Origin: JALGVA01 sp964617715
Lineage (GTDB): Bacteria > Armatimonadota > Zipacnadia > Zipacnadales > UBA5352
Length of the DNA stretch: 14,194 nt
Reading direction: 5' to 3'
Assembly (NCBI GenBank): GCA_964617715.1
Contig: CAZTZN010000121.1
Location: 1-14,194 of the forward strand
Positions 1-7,975 of this stretch are shown in pieces (within the stretch, counting starts at the first letter, position 1; every line of letters begins with the position of its first letter). A program made the position numbers and the translations under genes. The notes under the pieces are model-generated. The model had not been told where the DNA came from. It made no database searches and saw only the letters and a list, made by a program, of their open reading frames with translations.

Positions 1-5
1 GACTG

Positions 6-926
6 GTGAGCGCCCCCGAGCTGTCGATCTGCATTGTCTCATGGAACACGAGTGAGCTGCTGGACGCGTGCCTGCGGAGCATCGCCGAGGCGCCCGACAC
101 GGTGACGCGCGAGGTCATCGTCGTGGACAACGCCTCCACCGACGACACTGTCGAGATGGTGCAGCAGGGCCATCCGAATGTGGTGCTGATTGCCAACCGG
201 GAGAACCGTGGCTATGCCGCCGGGAACAACCAGGCGATGGCGGTCGCGCGTGGGCGCCTGATCCTGCTGCTCAACCCGGACATCGCGGTGCATCCGGGTG
301 CGCTGGACGTGCTGGTGAGGCTCCTGAACGAGCGTCCGCAGGCGGGCGCGGTTGCGCCGCGGTTGCTGCTGCCTGACGGCTTGGTGCAGGCGAGCTGCCG
401 CAGCTTCCCCACGCCCGACGTGGTGCTCTACGAGGCATTGGGCCTCAGTCGGCTCTTTCCCCGCAATCGCCGCTTCGGCAAGTACCGCATGACCTGGTGG
501 GACTACGACGACGAGCGTCCGGTTGACCAGCCGATGGCCTCCGCATTGATGGTCCGGCGCGAGGTGCTGGATGAGGTCGGCGTCATGGACGAGAGCTTCC
601 CTATCTTCTTCAACGACGTGGATCTGTGCAAACGGATCCGGGAAGCCGGATGGGAGATTTGGTACACACCGCACTCCTCGATGGATCACGCGGGCGGCGC
701 CTCGACTTCGCAGGTTCGACGGCAGATGCTCGTAGAGTCATATCGCAGCTTCATCCGGTTCTATCGGAAGCACTATCGCAGCGTGCTGCCGCGGTGGCAG
801 TACGGCGCTGCGCTGGCTCTGTTGGGCGTAGGACACTGTGCCCGGATGCTGGCGTACGATGTGGCGTCGCTGGTACGCGGGCGGCGTGGTGTCAACGGTG
901 GCGGCAAGCAGGCGTACTTGAGGTAG
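6..926 (+). CDS. Family 2 glycosyltransferase, rhamnosyltransferase (WbbL)-like
   Basis: Predicted cytoplasmic-face glycosyltransferase that moves a sugar from a nucleotide-sugar onto a growing surface polysaccharide or glycolipid. The 306-residue protein has a GT-A fold pattern. The N-terminal strand SICIVSWN (7-14) is followed by VVDNASTDD (39-47) for nucleotide binding. LLLNPD (87-92) sits at the metal-binding DXD position. FFNDVDLCKRIREAG (201-215) is the acceptor/base region typical of dTDP-rhamnosyl transferases. A hydrophobic, basic stretch near residues 262-290 could dock the protein to the membrane. The GTG at 6 places the first strand at the usual distance from the N-terminus, but the frame is open to the left edge, so an upstream start cannot be excluded. 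Bases 1-9 read GAC TGG TGA in another frame, which would fit an upstream gene ending in a GTGA overlap. Sugar donor and acceptor cannot be read from the sequence. The family call is firm; the exact substrate is unknown. Confidence 0.9.
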   Translation: MSAPELSICIVSWNTSELLDACLRSIAEAPDTVTREVIVVDNASTDDTVEMVQQGHPNVVLIANRENRGYAAGNNQAMAVARGRLILLLNPDIAVHPGALDVLVRLLNERPQAGAVAPRLLLPDGLVQASCRSFPTPDVVLYEALGLSRLFPRNRRFGKYRMTWWDYDDERPVDQPMASALMVRREVLDEVGVMDESFPIFFNDVDLCKRIREAGWEIWYTPHSSMDHAGGASTSQVRRQMLVESYRSFIRFYRKHYRSVLPRWQYGAALALLGVGHCARMLAYDVASLVRGRRGVNGGGKQAYLR

Positions 927-952
927 AACAAACCGGGCGCCACACAGAGGAC

Positions 953-957
953 GGAGG
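953..957 (+). promoter_or_regulatory. Shine-Dalgarno GGAGG for the histidine kinase gene
   Basis: GGAGG lies six bases before the GTG at 964. It supports that early start over the ATG at 1144, which has no comparable purine-rich motif and sits directly at the first membrane segment. The 60-residue N-terminal extension is therefore probably translated. Confidence 0.6.
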
Positions 958-963
958 CGCTCC

Positions 964-2370
964 GTGCCGAATACGTTTGTGACCGACGTACGACTGATGA
1001 GGCCGGAGATGGAGGCGCATCCCCTGGTCGGACGGCGGCGGGGGGAACAGGAAGCACTCGGTGGGGAGGCCTATCCGTTGGGAGAAAACACACACGCGAA
1101 CAACAAGGACGAACGCGCTCGACAGAGCACGGGTCAATCGCTCATGTACGCGGTCGTGATCCTGCTTGGCTTGATTCTGGTGCTGACTGTGGCCCGGCAC
1201 TGGCTCCGTATCAGGCCGGCCGGGGCCATCGACTATCCCGTGGCGGTGATTGCCGCCACCGCGTTCACTCTCGCGTTGCTGGTGTCGGCCGCCCGGGGCG
1301 GCAGCACGGCGCAGAGCGGGGGACTTCGCGAACGCCTGGCGCTCACGTTCTGCCCGACCATCGTCGTTGACGCGCAGACCGGACGAATCGTCACGGCCAA
1401 CGATGCCGCCGAGGAGATCTTCGGTCCAGCGCGGGTGCTGGCAGGAGCACTTTTCTCGGAGCTACTGACATCGGACGCTCCGGAGCGGTGCCGGGAGAAG
1501 ATAGTTACCGAAGCTCTCCGTGACGGGCAGGCGGAGGTAGACGCCTGCGCCGTGCACACTCGCTGCGGCGGAGTGAGGGTGGTGCACATCAAGGCGCGCG
1601 GTCTCGAGGACGCCGACGGGCAACTCGTGGCCGTAGCATTCCTCGCCACCGAAGCGAGCAAGGCGGTGTCGGACTTCGCGAGTCTGCAGGAGCGCCTCAT
1701 GTCCAACATCAGTCACGAGCTGCGTACGCCGCTGAACGTGGTCATGGGCTTCTCCGAGCTGCTGACCAGTGGCACCTTGGGGGAGCTGGCCGACAATCAG
1801 CTCGATGCGGCGCAGGAGATTCATGTCGGTGGTGAGCGTATTCTGCATCTGGTGAACGACATCCTGGACATCGGTCGGGTACGGAGCTACCACCTGCCCT
1901 CGGAGGAGCGGGTGGTTGATGTGGCGGAGATGATCGACCGCATGGAGAGGCTGCTGATCGGCCAGGCGCGGCGCGAGGAGGTGGAGATGCGGGTTCGGAT
2001 CGACGGACAGCTTCCGCCAATGCAGGTGCGCGAGCGACCGTTCAAGCAAGTGCTCTATCACCTGATGTTGCATAGCATCGAGCGTAGCGGCCCCGGAGAC
2101 ACTGTGATGATCACCGCGGAAGCGGACGCCCTGTTGACCATCACGGTCACCGACTCGGGCCCGGTGCTGGCTGAAGGAGAGATTGTGGCGGAGAGTCTCC
2201 CCGAACTGGATGATGAGCGAGCGTCCGAGGAGCTTGGGCCACCGATGCTGGGGCTGCCGTTGTGCGCCGCGCTGGCCGCGAGTTTCGGGGGCCGCATCAT
2301 TGCCCGCAGCGATGCTCAGGGCAGCCACTTCGCGCTCGAAGTGCCGGTGGGTCACGCGAGCCTGCGGTGA
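964..2370 (+). CDS. Membrane PAS-domain histidine kinase with degenerate ATP-binding domain
   Basis: A 468-residue sensor-kinase-like protein. A polar, charged N-terminal extension (1-60) precedes two membrane segments (about 61-79 and 92-109). A PAS-like domain follows (about 122-232; FCPTIVVDAQTGRIVTAND region), then a HisKA domain with an intact H-box, SNISHELRTPLN, whose phospho-acceptor is His251. The HATPase region (about 355-465) is recognisable from order and spacing but its key motifs are worn. The N-box reads QVLYHLMLHSIERS (362-375), with His at 366 and 370 where Asn is expected. The G1 box is DSGPV (397-401), lacking the second Gly. The G2 loop reads GPPMLGLPL (425-433), keeping only the distal LGL. 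No F-box is evident. Asp397 and Gly399 remain. Catalysis is therefore doubtful; it may be a phospho-relay dimer, phosphatase or pseudokinase. No response regulator is encoded in the window. The start is GTG 964, supported by GGAGG. The gene lies 37 bases after the glycosyltransferase and 48 before the secreted hydrolase-like gene, which it could influence. Confidence 0.85.
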   Translation: MPNTFVTDVRLMRPEMEAHPLVGRRRGEQEALGGEAYPLGENTHANNKDERARQSTGQSLMYAVVILLGLILVLTVARHWLRIRPAGAIDYPVAVIAATAFTLALLVSAARGGSTAQSGGLRERLALTFCPTIVVDAQTGRIVTANDAAEEIFGPARVLAGALFSELLTSDAPERCREKIVTEALRDGQAEVDACAVHTRCGGVRVVHIKARGLEDADGQLVAVAFLATEASKAVSDFASLQERLMSNISHELRTPLNVVMGFSELLTSGTLGELADNQLDAAQEIHVGGERILHLVNDILDIGRVRSYHLPSEERVVDVAEMIDRMERLLIGQARREEVEMRVRIDGQLPPMQVRERPFKQVLYHLMLHSIERSGPGDTVMITAEADALLTITVTDSGPVLAEGEIVAESLPELDDERASEELGPPMLGLPLCAALAASFGGRIIARSDAQGSHFALEVPVGHASLR

Positions 2371-2418
2371 GCGCCGCGCACCTGATGCCACGTCGCGCTC
2401 CGGAGGTCGATCTGAAGG

Positions 2419-4743
2419 ATGCCAACGCTTCGAAGTTGCGTCGCGAGCTGCGCCTCCCTGGCGTTGATCCTCATCTGTGTGATCGACGGCGCCGCTCAGC
2501 AGAACCTGGTAACCAACGCGGGCTTCGAGCTTGATGCGGACCGCGATGGGCTACCCGACGGGTGGAGCTTCGCGTGGGAACGCACGCACAGCGGTGACAC
2601 CGCCGAGATGGGCCGCCGGGAGCCCGACTGGGGCCTCGACGACGAGGTTACGCATGGCGGTACACGCGCGATTCGCACCGGCGTGGCTCGGGCGCTCGAT
2701 GACGGTGTGTGGACGCAGGACGGGATCATTCTGCCCGAGGGCGTGCGCGTGGTGCGCTTGAGCGCCTGGATTCGCGTGCAGGATGCGGCGGGCGGCGCCG
2801 CGCATGTCGCGCTGGTCTACCTGGGTGAGGCCGGGAAGTGGCTCGGAGCCGACTACGATGCCATCACGGTCGGCCAGAACACCGACTGGCGGCGCTTCGT
2901 TGCGCTTTGTGAGCCGCCCGAAGGAACCGAGCGCCTGCGTCTGCGCCTGTGGACCAACTTCCACCGCCGAGGGCCGGTTACGGCGTGGTATGATGACGTC
3001 GCTCTCGAAGCGACGGACCTGCAGGAGGCGCCGCCCCTGATGCACATCGATCCGGCGCCGATGCCCGAGCTGTCCGCAGCCGACGAAGCGCGCGGCTTCG
3101 TCCCTTTCGCCGCGAACTACCTCGATGTGGTGATGCCCGCAACCGTCCCGACCGCCGGGCAGCTTGAGCCGAGACTGCGCATCTTCGCCACGCCCGGCGA
3201 GCGCGAGCCGATCAGTTTCGCCGTACGCGCGCTGCGCGACCAGCAGGCGATGACTGCGGCGATCACAGCCTTCGCGGGCGATCGCGGGATGTTGCCCGAA
3301 GATGCCACGCACGCAGGAGTGGTGCGTACGCTGGTGCGGAAGATGCACCCGCGCACCGACGACATGCTTGAGCTGCCGGCGTTCATCGAGGACATGCACC
3401 CGGTAGACGTCGCGGGCGGGCGCTCACAGTGGTACTGGTTCACGGTGCATGTCCCCGAGAGTGCGTCGCCGGGCGTGTACCGCGCGACCATCACCGTGTC
3501 GGCCAGCGGTGGCGAGGCGACCGTGCCGGTGGAGCTGGAGGTGCTGCCCATCGAGCTGGTGCGGCCTGAGGGCATCGCGTGGGGCATGTACGACTATCAT
3601 GCGCGCACGTACTCTGATGACCCGGGGGCGCTGGAGGCGAAGTTCCGCGATCAGGCCGAACACGGCATGACTTCGGTGGGAATGTGCGGGAACCACGGCG
3701 CGGAGATGACGATGGACGACGGCCGCGTGACGGTGCACTGGACGGGGGAGACCGACCTTGAGCGCGGCATGGCGGCCTATGTCGCCGCCGGATTCACCGA
3801 ACCCGTGCAGTGGCTCATGGGCGGCGACACCTCGCGCTTCGCCCGGAATTCGGGCGAGATCGGCACGCCCGAGTATGCCGCCGCGTATGCGGGTGTCATC
3901 CGCGAGATCCTTGCGAAGGCGCAGGCTGAGGGCTGGCCGGAGATCATCTTCCAGCCGGTCGATGAGGCCTTCGAACATCGCGACAGCTTCCAGCGCATGT
4001 TGGTGGAGATGCGCATCCTCAAGGAGATCGGCGTGCGCGTCGAGGCCGATGGCATGAACGGCAACCCCGAGGGCCTGGAGGAGGCGCTGCCGTACATTGA
4101 CTTTGCCAACTTCCATGACGGCCCGTTCCTGCGTCGCGGGACCTACGACGCGGACGCGTGGCAGCAGTTCCGTGCGCGCATGAATGCCGCCGGAAAGACC
4201 ATCTGGTTCTACAACGTCGAGATCTCATGCCACCGACCGGAGAACGCCCGGTTTTCCCAGGGCTTTCACCTGTGGAACACGGGCGCGCGCGGCGCCTTCA
4301 CGTGGTGCTATCAATCCTACGTGCCCGATCCCTACGCGCGCAACGAGAACCGCAGATTCGTATTCATGCACCGCTTCCCGCCCATGGAGGGCGAGAGTGG
4401 TGGCCCATCAATCGGCTTCGAGGCGCTGCGCGAGGGCATAGACGACTACCGCTACCTTGCCACCTGGGATGCACTCTGTGAGCGCGCACTCGCCGAGGGC
4501 ACCGACCGGCAGCGTCGCATGGTTGCACAATCGCGCGCGTGGATCGCCGCCAAGCTCGCTGAGATCGACTACGGACAGTGGCGTGGCTGGCCGACGCAGG
4601 GCGAGTGGACCGGCGGCCTGCAGGTGACCGACGAGGGACAGAAGGCGGTGGCCGGTCATCTGAAGGTCCCGGGCGTCTGGGACTTCGCCACCTACGATCA
4701 GATCCGTCGGCGGCTGGCCGACTGGATCATCGCCCTGCAGTAA
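2419..4743 (+). CDS. Secreted carbohydrate-binding and GH123/DUF4091-like glycoside hydrolase
   Basis: A 774-residue exported protein, probably glycan-active. A signal peptide covers about residues 1-26 (hydrophobic LALILICVI core, cleavage near GAAQ). Residues about 28-197 resemble a carbohydrate-binding jelly roll: NLVTNAGFELD at the start, WRRF in the middle and WYDDVALE at the end. Residues about 220-380 resemble the beta-sandwich that precedes the GH123/DUF4091 barrel, ending in WYWFTVHVPESASPGVYRAT and the edge strand VPVELEVLPIEL. A barrel follows from about 385, with QPVDEAFEHRD containing an adjacent acidic pair Asp515-Glu516, as expected for GH123-type substrate-assisted catalysis. 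The C-terminal signature PSIGFEALREGIDDYRYL (663-680) is typical of DUF4091. GH123 enzymes known so far are beta-N-acetylgalactosaminidases, but the substrate here is not established. The ATG at 2419 is preceded by GGAGG (2402-2406) and GAAGG directly adjacent. The stop is 18 bases before the BatA-like gene. Family assignment is moderately strong. Confidence 0.8.
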   Translation: MPTLRSCVASCASLALILICVIDGAAQQNLVTNAGFELDADRDGLPDGWSFAWERTHSGDTAEMGRREPDWGLDDEVTHGGTRAIRTGVARALDDGVWTQDGIILPEGVRVVRLSAWIRVQDAAGGAAHVALVYLGEAGKWLGADYDAITVGQNTDWRRFVALCEPPEGTERLRLRLWTNFHRRGPVTAWYDDVALEATDLQEAPPLMHIDPAPMPELSAADEARGFVPFAANYLDVVMPATVPTAGQLEPRLRIFATPGEREPISFAVRALRDQQAMTAAITAFAGDRGMLPEDATHAGVVRTLVRKMHPRTDDMLELPAFIEDMHPVDVAGGRSQWYWFTVHVPESASPGVYRATITVSASGGEATVPVELEVLPIELVRPEGIAWGMYDYHARTYSDDPGALEAKFRDQAEHGMTSVGMCGNHGAEMTMDDGRVTVHWTGETDLERGMAAYVAAGFTEPVQWLMGGDTSRFARNSGEIGTPEYAAAYAGVIREILAKAQAEGWPEIIFQPVDEAFEHRDSFQRMLVEMRILKEIGVRVEADGMNGNPEGLEEALPYIDFANFHDGPFLRRGTYDADAWQQFRARMNAAGKTIWFYNVEISCHRPENARFSQGFHLWNTGARGAFTWCYQSYVPDPYARNENRRFVFMHRFPPMEGESGGPSIGFEALREGIDDYRYLATWDALCERALAEGTDRQRRMVAQSRAWIAAKLAEIDYGQWRGWPTQGEWTGGLQVTDEGQKAVAGHLKVPGVWDFATYDQIRRRLADWIIALQ

Positions 4744-4761
4744 CCACCGCGGAGTGAGCCC

Positions 4762-6804
4762 ATGACGCTCCTCAGCCCCCTCTATCTGGCCGCGGCGGCC
4801 GGTGTGGTCGTGCCGATCCTGATCCACCTCTTCGGCCGTCCACGCCCGCGTCATGTGCGCTTCCCGTCGTTGCGCCTGCTACGCGTCGCGCATCGCGAGC
4901 GACACAGCTCTGTGCGTCTGCAGCGCCTGTTGTCGCTGATATTGCGCTGCCTGGGCGTGCTGCTGCTGGCTGCGGCGCTCGCACTGCCAACGGCACACTC
5001 GCGCTGGTTGAGGGCGCTGGGCCGGCCGCTGGGGACCACCGCGATTCTGATAGATGTCTCGGCCAGCATGCGTGCGGGGCTGGGGGAAGAGACCAGGTGC
5101 GCGCGCGCACGTGTGGCGGCGAGGAGGATCCTGGCTGGTCTCCCGCGTGGGGAGCCGGTGCTGCTCGCGGGGGCGGGCGCGTCGCTGCACGCGCGTGGCG
5201 AAGAGCCGCTACCCGCGTGGCAGGCGGCTGCGGCACTCGATGCTGTGCGGGCGACTGATGAACGCGGCCGGCTGGGCGAGTGCCTGGCGTTCGCCAGCGC
5301 GAGCCTCACCGCCGGTCCGGCGACGACGGTGCTCATCACCGACATGCAGGCGAGTTCGCTGGACACGGCACGGAATGCGCAGCTTCCGCGGGGGACGAGG
5401 GTTGTCGTGGTCGATGTCGGCGCACCGCCCGGGGACAACCTGGCGATCGTTGAGGCGTCCCTGCGCGATCGCCCGGTCGTGCGCGGCAGGCCTCGTCGGA
5501 TCGACGCTGAGCTGCGCGCGTTCGGGGACGCCGGTGGACGCGTGCCGGTGACGCTCATGCGCGGCGGCCAGGTCGAGAGGGCCGCAGCGACGACGCTGCC
5601 GCCCGGCGGAACGGCAGCGGTGCGGTTGGAGCTGACACCGCGCGGCGCGGGGGTGCTGATCGCCGAGGTCCATCTTCCATCCGATGATCTCACGTTCGAC
5701 GACCGTCGAGCAATCGCGGCGGTCGTCCGCGACCGCCTGCGTGTGGTCGTCGTGGGCGATGCGGAGACGACACGCTTCATCCGGGCCGCGCTCGATCCCT
5801 TCCCGGCGGGCGATGAGCGCTCGAGCGTCAACGTCACGCTCGTTGATGCCGTCTCACTCTCGGCTGCGAACCTCGAGGAGGCCGATGCCGTCATCCTGGC
5901 CGAACCGGCCGCCCTGAGCACTGAGGCGCCGGCGGCGATCCGCGATGCCGTGCAAGCGGGCACGGGTGTGCTGGTGTACGCCGGGACCGATGCGCCGCCC
6001 CGGGCCGTGCTCACCGCGGTCGGGCTGCGCGGCGTCCGGGTTGGCGATGTGATCGCGCACGAGGATGGGCTTGCGCTCGCAGAGTTCGCGACGCGGCGTC
6101 CGCCGCTGGATGCATTTGCGGAGCCGGGCGCTGGAGATTTGTCCGCCGCGCGGTTCACGACGACACGCCCGCTCATGGTGGAGGAGACAGCCGCGACGGT
6201 GCTGGCGCGCTTCGACGACGGGACGCCCGCGCTGGTGGAGGCGCCGGTAGGGCGCGGCATCGTGCTGCTGTTGGCGAGCGCGGCGGATGACGCCTGGACG
6301 GATCTGCCGCGTCTGGCGGTGTACGTGCCGCTCATGCATACGTTCGTGCGCTACCTGGCCGCGGGCAATGTCCCGACGGCGCTCGACGTGTCGCCGGGGG
6401 AGTTGGCGGTTGGTCATGTGCCCGCGGATGCCGTTGACCTGAGTGTGATCACCCCGAACGCCGAGTCGAGTGCGTTGGAACGCGTGAGAGAAGCGTGGCG
6501 CTTCACACCCGATCTGGTGGGCGCATGGCGCGTGTTGTCGGGCGAGGAGGACATCTGTGCCTTCGCAGTCAACCTCGATCCGGCGGAGTCAGACCCGACG
6601 CGCGCCGATGCCGCTGAGCTGAGTGCGGCCTTGCAGCCCGCAGACGTGACGGTGATCCCGGCCGATGACATCGGCGGTGTGCTCGGCGCTGTGAGTCGAG
6701 CGGTGGACATTTCGGTGTTGTTCGCGTTCCTCGCGCTGTTGGCATTCGCGGCGGATGCGGTGCTGATGCAGCGCGGCGATCATGACGCGCCATCGCACGG
6801 ATGA
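4762..6804 (+). CDS. BatA-like membrane protein with von Willebrand factor A domain
   Basis: A 680-residue membrane protein of the BatA N-terminal family (PF07584-type). The N-terminus has a first helix (about 5-23, ending PILIHLFGR), a basic stretch with RFPSLRLL (33-40), and a second helix (56-75). A von Willebrand A-like domain follows: IDVSASM (97-103) supplies the MIDAS D-x-S-x-S residues Asp98, Ser100 and Ser102, and LITD ends at Asp194. The long remainder contains beta-rich sequence and a Rossmann-like stretch (RVVVVGDAE, then EADAVILAEP, then VQAGTGVLVYAG). It ends in a third helix (about 650-669) and a short tail. In well-known loci these proteins sit beside MoxR-type AAA ATPases and DUF58 proteins, and neither is present here. 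GGAG at 4751-4754, seven bases before the ATG, supports the start. The stop overlaps the next start as ATGA (6801-6804), implying translational coupling to the racemase gene. Its partner and precise role are unknown. Confidence 0.85.
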   Translation: MTLLSPLYLAAAAGVVVPILIHLFGRPRPRHVRFPSLRLLRVAHRERHSSVRLQRLLSLILRCLGVLLLAAALALPTAHSRWLRALGRPLGTTAILIDVSASMRAGLGEETRCARARVAARRILAGLPRGEPVLLAGAGASLHARGEEPLPAWQAAAALDAVRATDERGRLGECLAFASASLTAGPATTVLITDMQASSLDTARNAQLPRGTRVVVVDVGAPPGDNLAIVEASLRDRPVVRGRPRRIDAELRAFGDAGGRVPVTLMRGGQVERAAATTLPPGGTAAVRLELTPRGAGVLIAEVHLPSDDLTFDDRRAIAAVVRDRLRVVVVGDAETTRFIRAALDPFPAGDERSSVNVTLVDAVSLSAANLEEADAVILAEPAALSTEAPAAIRDAVQAGTGVLVYAGTDAPPRAVLTAVGLRGVRVGDVIAHEDGLALAEFATRRPPLDAFAEPGAGDLSAARFTTTRPLMVEETAATVLARFDDGTPALVEAPVGRGIVLLLASAADDAWTDLPRLAVYVPLMHTFVRYLAAGNVPTALDVSPGELAVGHVPADAVDLSVITPNAESSALERVREAWRFTPDLVGAWRVLSGEEDICAFAVNLDPAESDPTRADAAELSAALQPADVTVIPADDIGGVLGAVSRAVDISVLFAFLALLAFAADAVLMQRGDHDAPSHG

Positions 6805-7970
6805 TGTCGATGAATGAATGCGCCCCGACAACCTGCGTTTCCATCGATGCCGACGCGCTGGCGCACAACACGCGCCAGGTGCTCACGAGTATTGCCGGCG
6901 GCGCGCGCCTGATGGCGGTCGTGAAGGCCAACGCGTACGGTCACGACCTCGTGCAGGCCGCGCGTGTCTTCCTCGACGCGGGCGCAAGCTGGCTGGGCGT
7001 CAGTTCTGTCGCCGAAGGCGTGGCGCTGCGTGAGGCGGGGGTGGTTCATGCCCCCATCCTGGTTTTCATGCCCGCTGCGCCCGGCGAGTGTGAGGCGCTG
7101 GTGGAGCACGCGCTCACCGCAACGGTCACCTGCACCCGCCACATCACCTGGCTCCACCAGGCGGCCGAGGCCGTTGGCAAGACCGCGCGGGCGCAGGTGT
7201 TCGTGGACACGGGCCTGTCGCGCATGCCCGCCGACGAGGCCGCCATCGACATCATCGACGCTGCGAGCGGGGTGGGCGTACGCATCACCGGCCTGTACAC
7301 GCACTACGGTCCTCCCGGCTCGGGAGCGATGGCTGATGGCCTCGACCTTTTCCGCTCGGGCGTCTCCGCGCGCATGTTCGGGGCGCTCGCCGAGGAGCTG
7401 CGCGCTGCGGCCGACCGTCGCGACCTGCTGGTGCACTGCGCCGCCAGCGCGTTGCTGCTCGACGAGCCGAAGACCCACCTCGACATGGTCCGCGTGGGCA
7501 CACTGCTCTACGGGCAATACCCGGCTCATGCGAAGAAGCGATACCTTGACCTGCGTGACGCCTTCGAGCTGCGTAGCCGCATAGTACACATCGGAACCGT
7601 GGGTGTGGGCGGCAAGATCGGCTACGGCGGGGAGTTTCGCACGCGACGAGAGACACGAGTGGGTACCATCCCGGTGGGCTACGCGCACGGGCTGAGCATG
7701 TTGCCGCTGAGCCTGGCGTCACGGCCGGCGACCGCGATCAGGGGGAAGCTCGCACAGATTGCGGGGGCGTGGGGGAGAGCCCGCCACCTGCCCACTGTGC
7801 GCATCGGCGGGCACAAGGCTCCGATCATCGGGCGCATCGCCATGGATCACTGCACGATCGATCTGACCGACCTCCCCGAGGTCGCGCTCGGGGACGAGGT
7901 TGTGCTGCCTGTGCGCCGCACCGCCGTCAGCCCCGACATCCCACGCGTCTACCGACGATGCGAGGAGTGA
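6801..7970 (+). CDS. alr: Alanine racemase family PLP enzyme, divergent
   Basis: A 389-residue fold-type III PLP racemase, expected to interconvert L- and D-alanine for peptidoglycan, or possibly another amino acid. The PLP lysine is Lys42 in AVVKANAYGHD. The catalytic tyrosine is Tyr275 in IGYGGEF. Also visible are DTGLSRMP (136-143), DMVRVGTLLYG, TIPVGYAHG and GRIAMDHCTIDLTDLP with its conserved Asp. Several usual active-site features differ. Phe134 stands where many Alr enzymes carry the carbamylated lysine, two residues before DTG. Ala215 replaces the Asn of the HAANSA motif. The region between GDEVVL and SPDIPRVY is so short that the segment carrying TINYE, with a PLP-phosphate-contacting Tyr in classical enzymes, is missing. 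Roughly 20 extra residues lie between VGYAHG and GRIAMD. These may define a subfamily rather than damage. It starts at ATG 6801, inside an ATGA overlap with the BatA-like gene; ATGs at 6804 and 6810 are alternatives. The gene symbol reflects family only; substrate specificity is uncertain. Confidence 0.85.
   Translation: MMSMNECAPTTCVSIDADALAHNTRQVLTSIAGGARLMAVVKANAYGHDLVQAARVFLDAGASWLGVSSVAEGVALREAGVVHAPILVFMPAAPGECEALVEHALTATVTCTRHITWLHQAAEAVGKTARAQVFVDTGLSRMPADEAAIDIIDAASGVGVRITGLYTHYGPPGSGAMADGLDLFRSGVSARMFGALAEELRAAADRRDLLVHCAASALLLDEPKTHLDMVRVGTLLYGQYPAHAKKRYLDLRDAFELRSRIVHIGTVGVGGKIGYGGEFRTRRETRVGTIPVGYAHGLSMLPLSLASRPATAIRGKLAQIAGAWGRARHLPTVRIGGHKAPIIGRIAMDHCTIDLTDLPEVALGDEVVLPVRRTAVSPDIPRVYRRCEE
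7964..7967 (+). promoter_or_regulatory. Shine-Dalgarno GGAG for the GHL10 gene, inside the racemase 3' end
   Basis: GGAG, within GAGGAG, overlaps the last codons of the racemase gene and lies eight bases before GTG 7976. It favours that start over ATG 7958, which has no visible ribosome binding site, and suggests translational coupling of the two genes. Confidence 0.55.
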
Positions 7971-7975
7971 TTCGC

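Noticed and set aside
1462..2391. A 309-residue - strand frame opposite the histidine kinase
   Set aside because: No domain or signal is visible, and the + strand holds a clear PAS-HisKA protein over the same bases.
2440..2451. A lipobox-like VASC in the GH123-like signal peptide
   Set aside because: The cysteine (residue 11) comes before the hydrophobic core rather than after it, so lipoprotein processing is not supported.
4851..6335. A 494-residue reading frame on the - strand opposite the BatA-like gene
   Set aside because: It is low-complexity (rich in Ser, Arg, Ala and Thr), has no recognisable domain and lies wholly opposite a well-supported gene; long antisense frames are expected in GC-rich DNA.
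7769..7957. An upstream GTG at 7769 extending the GHL10 protein by 63 residues or more
   Set aside because: The extension lies inside the racemase gene, is Arg/His-rich nonsense-like sequence and would bury the signal peptide; GTG 7976 with GGAG fits better.
7900..7970. A frameshift explaining the short C-terminus of the racemase
   Set aside because: Too few bases separate GDEVVL from PRVYRR to encode the missing segment in any frame, and the expected PRVY ending is present in frame; it is a true deletion or subfamily trait.
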